A DNA stretch of 64,000 nt. Source: Paracoccus fistulariae (lineage in GTDB: Bacteria; Pseudomonadota; Alphaproteobacteria; Rhodobacterales; Rhodobacteraceae). Made by a program: the position numbers and the translations under genes. Positions 58,278-64,000 of the stretch are shown piece by piece. The stretch covers positions 3,222,501-3,286,500 of the forward strand of contig NZ_CP067136.1 of the NCBI RefSeq assembly GCF_028553785.1, written 5' to 3'. The notes beneath the pieces were generated by a model, which was not told the origin of the DNA, did no database searches, and was given only the letters and a program-made list of their open reading frames with translations. Positions within the stretch are counted from its first letter, which is position 1, and the number at the start of each line of letters is the position of its first letter.

Positions 58278-59729
58278 ATGGCCGATGCATTGCTTGAACG
58301 CGAAAAGACAGTTTTCATTGGCGGGGAATGGCAGCATGGCCGGGGCAGCGATCCTTTACAGGTGATCGACCCCAGTACCGGCGCTGTCCTGTCGCGGCTG
58401 GTGCCGGGCAATGCCGGGGATGTTCAGCAGGCGGCCCGGGCTGCGGCGATGGCCTTTCCGGGCTGGAAACGACTGCCCGGCGACCGGCGCGCGCGCTATC
58501 TGCGCGGCTTTGCGCGCGGGCTGGAGGCCCGCAAGACATATCTTGTCCGCGTTCAGATGCACAACAACGGCAAACCCCGCATCGAGGCAGAGATCGACGT
58601 CGACGATGCCATCGCCACCTTCGACTATTACGCCGGTCTGGCCGACGGTCTGGACGAGCGGCAGGATGCGCGCGTCGATCACATGGGCGGCGCGCATTTC
58701 GGGCTGGTTCGGCATGAACCGGTCGGCCCGGTCGGCCTGATCGTTCCGTGGAACTTTCCGCTTGTCACCAGCGCCTGGAAGATCGCGCCCGCGCTGGCCG
58801 CGGGCTGCACCGCGGTGATGAAAACCAGCGAGATGACCCCGCTGAACGAACTGGTCTATGGCGAGATCGCCGAGGAAATCGGTCTGCCCGCCGGGGTGCT
58901 GAATATCGTGACCGGCGCGGCAGAGGTCGGCGTTGCACTGACCCATGCGCCCGAACTGCGCAAGATCAGCTTTACCGGGTCAAACATGATCGGCGCCAGG
59001 GTGATGGAGGCCGTCTCGGCGCGCTGTCTGCCGGTGTCGCTGGAACTGGGCGGCAAATCCTCGATCATCGTGACCGCCGATGCCGATCTGGATCAGGCGA
59101 TCGATTGCATCATGGGCGGCATCTTTTTCAACAGCGGTCAGATGTGTTCGGCGACCTCGCGCCTGATCGTCGATCGTGCGATCGAAGCCGATCTGGTCGA
59201 GGCGCTTGTGGCCAGAACAAATGCGCTGAAGATCGGCTCTCCCTTTGAAGACGGGACAGAGATGGGGCCGATGACCACGAATGCGCAATACCGCAAGGTC
59301 CTGTCCTTCATCGCCGAGGCCAGATCCGACGGTCTGAGCCTTTTGACCGGCGGCGACAGGATCGACCGTCATGGGGATTTCATCGCACCGACGATCTTTC
59401 GCGATGTCCCAAGAGATCACGTCTTGTGGCGTGATGAGATCTTTGGCCCGGTGCTGGCGACAACCTCGGTCGCGTCCGAGGACGAGGCGGTCGCGGCGGC
59501 CAATGACACGATCTTTGGCCTTGTCGGATCCGTGGTCAGCGGCGACTGGGCCCGCGCCAAGGGGATTGCCGATCAGATCGAGGCGGGCCAGATCTGGATC
59601 AACACGCCGCAGATCGTCTATCCCGACAGTGCCTGGGGCGGCTTCAAGCAAAGCGGGATCGGGCGGGAACTGGGACCTTGGGGCCTGTCGGGCTATCAGG
59701 GCGTGAAACACATCCTGTCTGAGGTCTGA
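58278..59729 (+). CDS. Aldehyde dehydrogenase, probable 4-guanidinobutyraldehyde/aminobutyraldehyde type
   Basis: I prefer ATG 58278 (483 aa) with AAAGGGA spaced correctly; ATG 58263 is too close to its purine run. Key motifs are VPWNFPLVTSAWK, the Gly-rich FTGSNMIG, the catalytic Glu in LELGGKS and Cys in FFNSGQMCSATSR, and EIFGPVL. It resembles betaine-aldehyde/gamma-aminobutyraldehyde enzymes such as KauB. In this cluster it would oxidise the AruI-type product. It converges with the C45 hydrolase gene. Confidence 0.87.
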   Translation: MADALLEREKTVFIGGEWQHGRGSDPLQVIDPSTGAVLSRLVPGNAGDVQQAARAAAMAFPGWKRLPGDRRARYLRGFARGLEARKTYLVRVQMHNNGKPRIEAEIDVDDAIATFDYYAGLADGLDERQDARVDHMGGAHFGLVRHEPVGPVGLIVPWNFPLVTSAWKIAPALAAGCTAVMKTSEMTPLNELVYGEIAEEIGLPAGVLNIVTGAAEVGVALTHAPELRKISFTGSNMIGARVMEAVSARCLPVSLELGGKSSIIVTADADLDQAIDCIMGGIFFNSGQMCSATSRLIVDRAIEADLVEALVARTNALKIGSPFEDGTEMGPMTTNAQYRKVLSFIAEARSDGLSLLTGGDRIDRHGDFIAPTIFRDVPRDHVLWRDEIFGPVLATTSVASEDEAVAAANDTIFGLVGSVVSGDWARAKGIADQIEAGQIWINTPQIVYPDSAWGGFKQSGIGRELGPWGLSGYQGVKHILSEV

Positions 59730-59773
59730 TCCCCGCGACGGGCGGCGACTACTGCGGACGGGCGGACGCTGGG

Positions 59774-60769
59774 TCAGGCCGGTTTTTGCTGCGCGACGGG
59801 CGCGGGCACGTGAATGCTGCGCGTCTCATCGACGAAACCATTGAAGCGCATCGGCCAGCGCGCGCCCGGCCAGCGCAGTTCCGCCTCGCCCTTTCTTGGC
59901 CTGTAGACCGCCGTGTAAAGCGTGCCAAAGCCACGATCGAAGGCGGTCGAATAGATCGGCGGTTTCAGAAAGGCGCCGATGAATTTTTCCTCGGGCTCGA
60001 CATGCAGGGTCAGGCGTTGCAGCAGGAAACGCTCACGCTCGACCGTGGCGGTCATACGGGCATGGGCCTCCCACTCGACCCGTTCCTGATGATTGGTCGC
60101 GACGGCATTATGCGACACGATGGCCGGGCGGTCCGGCGCCATATAGACCGTCGCGAAGCGGCGCTTTCGGTCCAGCACCGTCACGTTATAGCTCATATGC
60201 GTCGGAATGCGCGCCAGCACATCGGATGCCTCTGCCGCCGTCTCGCAGGTCTGCAGCACATAGCGCAGGATCAGCGGCACGCCAAACCCATCGCCAACGA
60301 TCCGGCGCCCGCCGAAGGTCAAGGACACGGCAAGACCGGCATCGTTCATCCCGTCGACAAGCCCCCACAACCCGTCCGAGCTGCCCATCACCCGCCGGCC
60401 ATGCCAGCCCGTGTTCAGGAAGATCGCATCGAAAGCCAGCGGGTTATAGTCGTAATTGCGCACGATGACCGGCTCTTTCCCCGGCCAGATCGCCTGACTG
60501 CAGCCCGACAGATAGGGCGGAGGTCGATAGAAGGACAGAAATCGCGACGACAGATCGCCCCCGCCCGCCAGATCGCACAGCGCCTCGTAAAGCGGCATGA
60601 TCTCTGGCATGTGCTGTTGCAGGGCCGTCCGGCATTCAAGATAGGTCGGCCGTGCATCCGCACCTTCGGACAGGAACCAGCGGCGATAGGCGGGCCAATA
60701 TTGGGCAAACAACCCGGCCCAAATCGGACCGGGTGTCGTTTCGCTTATCGCTCGCCATGCAATCTGCAT
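59774..60769 (-). CDS. C45-family Ntn-hydrolase (acyl-CoA:6-APA acyltransferase-like)
   Basis: The 331-residue protein has the family core: Cys90 in LSGCSQAIW, followed by VIVRNYDYNPL and SSDGLWGLVDGMNDAGLAVS. In this family the precursor cuts itself before the Cys to free the nucleophile, then cleaves or transfers acyl groups at amide bonds. There is no signal peptide. It is the third gene of a tight operon (7-base gap) after an ATP-grasp enzyme and a decarboxylase, so it probably acts on an amide made from a decarboxylated amino acid. Confidence 0.82.
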   Translation of the reverse strand: MQIAWRAISETTPGPIWAGLFAQYWPAYRRWFLSEGADARPTYLECRTALQQHMPEIMPLYEALCDLAGGGDLSSRFLSFYRPPPYLSGCSQAIWPGKEPVIVRNYDYNPLAFDAIFLNTGWHGRRVMGSSDGLWGLVDGMNDAGLAVSLTFGGRRIVGDGFGVPLILRYVLQTCETAAEASDVLARIPTHMSYNVTVLDRKRRFATVYMAPDRPAIVSHNAVATNHQERVEWEAHARMTATVERERFLLQRLTLHVEPEEKFIGAFLKPPIYSTAFDRGFGTLYTAVYRPRKGEAELRWPGARWPMRFNGFVDETRSIHVPAPVAQQKPA

Positions 60770-60776
60770 TCTGTCG

Positions 60777-62231
60777 CTACAGGATCTTGAACGCCGGATC
60801 GGACAGCTCTGGTCCTGCCGTCACCTCGGGCAGGGGGCGGGCCTGGAACTGCGACTTGATGCCGTGGATCCAGCGCTTTGCGCGCTCATTCAGCTTGAAA
60901 CCGTTGGTCATAGACCGTCCCCGCGTCACCAGAATCCCCAGATCGGCGCCCTCATAGCGGAAATCCCCCGGCTTCTGGATGCGCAGGAAAAACGCCTCGC
61001 TTTCGCTTTCGACCGCGCGGCGGTGATAGTCGAAGCGGTCAAAGACCACGCTGCCATCCTCGCGCATCTTGTAGATCCCGGTCGGAGGCGCCTCGGTGAT
61101 GATATCGACATTATCCTCGGTATATTTGATCACCATCTGGGACCAACTGTCGATCATGTTGGGATCGGCCCAGCGGGCGTTCAATTCGTCCACGTCCAGC
61201 TTGAACTGCGCCTTGGAAAATTCCAGCAGATGGAACAGGAACAGCGGCGCATCGGCATGGGCGAAGGCCGCGTGGTTGGTCATGGAACTGCAGCCCGTGA
61301 TACGCGGGTTCAGCTCTCCCAGCCACAGGTCGCCGGTCTTCTTGTCGATCAGGAAATCCAGCTCGAAATAGCCGCGATAGCCTTGCTTGCGCAGTTGCTC
61401 GCCGAATTTGAAGGTCAGGTCGCGGGCCTTCTGGCGCGCCTTGGGCGGAAAGGCGGTCGCGAAGATCTCGTTCCCGCACCATCCGCCGCGATAGGGGGTC
61501 AGTTCCTTGAAGCCGACCAGTTCCGTCATCAGCGGGCCGACAATGGTGCCCTGACTGGTCGCGCAGGCCTCGATGGCCGATCCGCGGCAGTCGATCCGCT
61601 TCATGATCTTGATCTCGCCTTCGCCGACGATCTCATGCTCGTGCTTGCGGAAATCGGCTTCGGATTTGATGAAGAACGTAGTGTGCCCGCTGTCACCAAA
61701 GGCCGATTGCAACACCAGATCATGGCCGATCCCTGCCTTTTCGCAGGTGTTTCTCAGATCCTCATAGGATTTCACCTCGGCCAGCACGTTCGGGACCGAG
61801 GGCACGCCCGCCTTGTTGCCGATGCGCACGGTCTCGATCTTGTTGTCGCATTTCGTCCGCAGCTTCGCCTTGGGGAACCAGACCTCGCCGCCCAGTTCCT
61901 TGACCAGCCGTTCGGTTTCCTCATCGAACATCAGAAAGACGAATTTGGGCTTGCCGCCGCGCCGCTTCACAAGGTCGACCACCTCTTTGTGCTGCAGCAG
62001 GTAATTGTTGATATCTTCAATGGACTGGAATTCGGAATGCGGCTGCTCGGTCGGGCAGAACACGTTCGGATGCTTGCCGTCATAGCAATCCAGATAGCAG
62101 ATATATTTGAAATTCTTCGACCATTCATCGATGCCAAGCAGATTGAAATTCGTCGCCGAGACGAAATAGATCGGCTCTTCGTTGCGGTGGAAGTAACGGC
62201 GGATCTCCGAGATGTTGTTGAGTTTCGGCAT
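60777..62231 (-). CDS. ATP-grasp enzyme (biotin-carboxylase-like), substrate unknown
   Basis: The 484-residue protein has a preATP-grasp N-terminal part (FVFLMFDEETERLVKELGGE) and an ATP-grasp core: NKIETVRIGNKAGVPSVPN, DLVLQSAFGDSGHTTFFI, MKRIDCRGSAIEACA, and metal-binding FELDFLIDK ... LWLGELNPRITGCSS. No biotin-carrier or carboxyltransferase domain is present, so despite the common label it should ligate a carboxylate to an amine or similar. Its 18-base gap to the decarboxylase gene suggests it uses that product. Charged C-terminal 100 residues are of unknown fold. Confidence 0.85.
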   Translation of the reverse strand: MPKLNNISEIRRYFHRNEEPIYFVSATNFNLLGIDEWSKNFKYICYLDCYDGKHPNVFCPTEQPHSEFQSIEDINNYLLQHKEVVDLVKRRGGKPKFVFLMFDEETERLVKELGGEVWFPKAKLRTKCDNKIETVRIGNKAGVPSVPNVLAEVKSYEDLRNTCEKAGIGHDLVLQSAFGDSGHTTFFIKSEADFRKHEHEIVGEGEIKIMKRIDCRGSAIEACATSQGTIVGPLMTELVGFKELTPYRGGWCGNEIFATAFPPKARQKARDLTFKFGEQLRKQGYRGYFELDFLIDKKTGDLWLGELNPRITGCSSMTNHAAFAHADAPLFLFHLLEFSKAQFKLDVDELNARWADPNMIDSWSQMVIKYTEDNVDIITEAPPTGIYKMREDGSVVFDRFDYHRRAVESESEAFFLRIQKPGDFRYEGADLGILVTRGRSMTNGFKLNERAKRWIHGIKSQFQARPLPEVTAGPELSDPAFKIL

Positions 62232-62249
62232 GGTTCGTCTGTCCTTCCC

Positions 62250-64000
62250 CTATTCTGCTGCAGTCGCAAGTTTTCTGGTCTGTCCGACCAGAGCTTCGTC
62301 CGTAAAGACACGCAGGCCAAGCTCTGCGCGGTAACCGTGTATTTCGTTCACATCCAGGGCACGCATGAAGGCCAGGATTTCGCGGCTGACAGTCTGGCCG
62401 GGCACCAAAATCGGAAAGCCCGGCGGATAGGGGATGATGAAAGAGGCTGAAACCACCTCTCGGCCGGCATCCATGGCCGCCTCGATCCCGCCATCCAGTT
62501 CCATATAGTCGCAATTGTTTTCGTCATAGGCCAGGAAAAAGGCCGCGCGGATGTCGCCCTCGCCTGTTTCCGGGTCAAGACAGAATGCTTCGTGAAAACG
62601 AGAGAAATCCGGCAGCGGCGGCAGATCCTGCATCAGGTTCTTGACGCGCCGGTCGAAGGCCAGACGTTCCATCCGCGAGGCATCGTCCAGCAGATCGTCC
62701 AGACCTTTCGCGATCTCGACCAGAACCTCGATCAGATAGGCGACCGAGGACCGCGTGGTGCCGATATTGGTCATGAACAGCACGGTGTTGCGCGAGGTCT
62801 TGTTGATCTGGATGCCGTATTTATCCATCAGGATCTGGGTCTTGAAGGTGTCGCCATCCCAGCCGGTGCCGCCGACCGCCAGGGTGACGCGGGTGGCGTC
62901 AAGGACAAATTCGTCCTTTTCCCAACAATCCCAGGTGTCGGTCCAGCCCTGTTCGGAATCGTAATAGCTTTCGACGCCCGAGGCACGATATTCGGCCGGG
63001 ATCATGTCCCCGGCAGTCAGCACGCGGAAATATTTCCGCAGCAGGGGGTGGGTCGAAATCGCCCGGCGCATGGACATGGCGGCCTCGACCTGGCGTTGCA
63101 CCAGTTCGAAGCCCTCAAGCTCGACCTGACGGCGGCCGACATCCAGCGATGCGATGATCTGGTAATTCGGGCTGGTCGAGGTATGCGTCATATAGGCTTC
63201 GTGGAAGCTGGCCTCGACCTCTCCCTTGAAGTCCTGATCGTTGACATGGATCATCGACCCCTGCCGCAAAGAGGTCAGCGTCTTGTGGGTCGATTGCGTC
63301 GTATAGACCCTGACCCGCGCGGCCGGCGGCGGCAGAAGCTGCGTTTTCAGCAAGGTCGCGTCATCGGCATCCTTCAGCTTCGCCTGCTGCTTCTCATAGG
63401 CCTTGGCATGCGCTTGCGAGCGCAGGCGTTCGCGCAGGTTGTTGGCCGCGCTCATCCCGGTCCGGTGACGATAGGTCGGGCCGAAACGGGCAAATGCAAA
63501 CCATGCCTCATCCCAGAGGAAGATCAGGTCCGGCTTGATGGCAAGGCATTCCTCCATCACGCGTTCGACATTATAGACGACGCCGTCAAAGGTGCAGTTG
63601 GTCAGCAGCAGCATCCGCACCTGATCCAGCTTGCCCGCCGCCTTCAGTTTCAGCAGTTGATGCTTGATTTCGCGGATCGGGACAGCCCCGTACATCGAAT
63701 ATTCGTTCAGCGGATAGCTGTCGAGATAGCGCACCTGCGCCCCCGCCAGCACCATGCCGTAATGGTGCGACTTGTGGCAATCGCGGTCCACCAGAACGAT
63801 ATCGCCCGGTCGCACCAACGCCTGCACCACGATCTTGTTGCAGGTCGAGGTGCCGTTCGTGGCAAAGAAGGTCTGCTTCGATCCGAAGGCGCGGGCTGCA
63901 AGCTCTTGCGCTTCCTTGATCGGGCCGTGCGGTTCCAGCAGGCTGTCCAGCCCCCCGGACGTCGCCGATGTCTCGGCCAGAAAGATGTTCGGCCCGTAAA
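62250..64000 (-). CDS. Orn/Lys/Arg decarboxylase (5' end beyond window)
   Basis: The frame stays open to the right edge, about 583 codons; the GTG at 63830 is internal. The edge segment reads FLAETSATSGGLDSLLEPHG and TFFATNGTSTCNKIVVQA, both family hallmarks. The PLP-binding lysine is in TTQSTHKTLTS. The C-terminal domain has SFIIPYPPGFPILVPG. The enzyme decarboxylates arginine, lysine or ornithine; which one cannot be told, though agmatine would connect to the ureohydrolase 5 kb away. It leads the operon with the ATP-grasp and C45 genes. Confidence 0.92.
   Translation of the reverse strand, partial: YGPNIFLAETSATSGGLDSLLEPHGPIKEAQELAARAFGSKQTFFATNGTSTCNKIVVQALVRPGDIVLVDRDCHKSHHYGMVLAGAQVRYLDSYPLNEYSMYGAVPIREIKHQLLKLKAAGKLDQVRMLLLTNCTFDGVVYNVERVMEECLAIKPDLIFLWDEAWFAFARFGPTYRHRTGMSAANNLRERLRSQAHAKAYEKQQAKLKDADDATLLKTQLLPPPAARVRVYTTQSTHKTLTSLRQGSMIHVNDQDFKGEVEASFHEAYMTHTSTSPNYQIIASLDVGRRQVELEGFELVQRQVEAAMSMRRAISTHPLLRKYFRVLTAGDMIPAEYRASGVESYYDSEQGWTDTWDCWEKDEFVLDATRVTLAVGGTGWDGDTFKTQILMDKYGIQINKTSRNTVLFMTNIGTTRSSVAYLIEVLVEIAKGLDDLLDDASRMERLAFDRRVKNLMQDLPPLPDFSRFHEAFCLDPETGEGDIRAAFFLAYDENNCDYMELDGGIEAAMDAGREVVSASFIIPYPPGFPILVPGQTVSREILAFMRALDVNEIHGYRAELGLRVFTDEALVGQTRKLATAAE

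Noticed and set aside
60777-62231. Biotin carboxylase as the function of the ATP-grasp gene
   Set aside because: No biotin carrier or carboxyltransferase genes or domains are nearby, and the operon partners are amine- and amide-acting enzymes.

Overview
This is a GC-rich chromosomal stretch from an alphaproteobacterium of the Rhodobacteraceae, most likely Paracoccus or a close relative. The best evidence is a circularly permuted two-piece tmRNA gene whose tag reads ANDNRAPVALAA, the form found in Rhodobacter. The divergent putR/putA pair, the aerobic cobalt chelatase subunit CobS, the alpha-type SspB adaptor and the fumC/DUF4169/ribbon-helix-helix trio point the same way. I see no phage, CRISPR array, rRNA or tRNA. 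Mobile DNA is limited to one transposase stub (about 52.47 kb) and one short inverted-repeat element (about 39.7-39.9 kb).

Layout. 1-7.2 kb (minus) is an unusual four-gene unit: a P-loop protein carrying an IS256-transposase-like N-terminal segment, a type I secretion-like ABC transporter, an HlyD-type adaptor, and a cyanophycin-synthetase-like ATP-grasp enzyme fused to a CapA domain. The last gene runs off the left edge. 7.8-9.7 kb holds two paralogous secreted or cytosolic alpha/beta hydrolases. 10-15 kb holds a DEAD-box helicase and a flavoprotein/ThDP-enzyme pair. 15-19 kb is proline catabolism (putR, putA). 20.5-21.8 kb is an MFS exporter gene broken by a one-base frameshift. 22-27.3 kb is housekeeping metabolism: cobC, a YbjN protein, proC, csaA, a 2-hydroxyacid dehydrogenase, csbD and glycerate kinase. 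27.3-28.8 kb is an emfourin-like inhibitor next to a protealysin-like M4 protease. 28.9-33 kb is ugpBAEC for glycerol-3-phosphate uptake. 33.2-38.6 kb holds a DUF808 membrane protein, a sigma factor fused to an anti-sigma-like tail, cobS, small conserved genes and fumC. 38.7-44.4 kb holds a DapA-like aldolase, a MarR/target pair, sspB, the tmRNA gene and katG.

44.7-52.3 kb is a complete alpha-galactoside system: a LacI repressor, a divergent promoter with twin palindromic operators, two permeases, a binding protein, an ATPase and a GH36 alpha-galactosidase. 52.6-59.7 kb looks like the lower part of the arginine transaminase pathway: a 2-ketoarginine decarboxylase-like ThDP enzyme, a UspA protein, a YjiH-type transporter, a ureohydrolase, a LysR regulator and an aldehyde dehydrogenase. 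Together these could take 2-ketoarginine through 4-guanidinobutyraldehyde and 4-guanidinobutyrate to GABA. 59.8-64 kb (minus) is a tight operon of a basic amino acid decarboxylase (cut by the right edge), an ATP-grasp enzyme and a C45 Ntn-hydrolase. This suggests making and processing an amide of a decarboxylated amino acid.

The two best candidates for undescribed biology are the left-edge unit (ligase-CapA fusion plus dedicated export) and the right-edge decarboxylase/ATP-grasp/C45 operon. Both functions are inferred from domains and gene order only. All reading frames, motif positions and repeats come from reading the sequence by eye; no database search was run.
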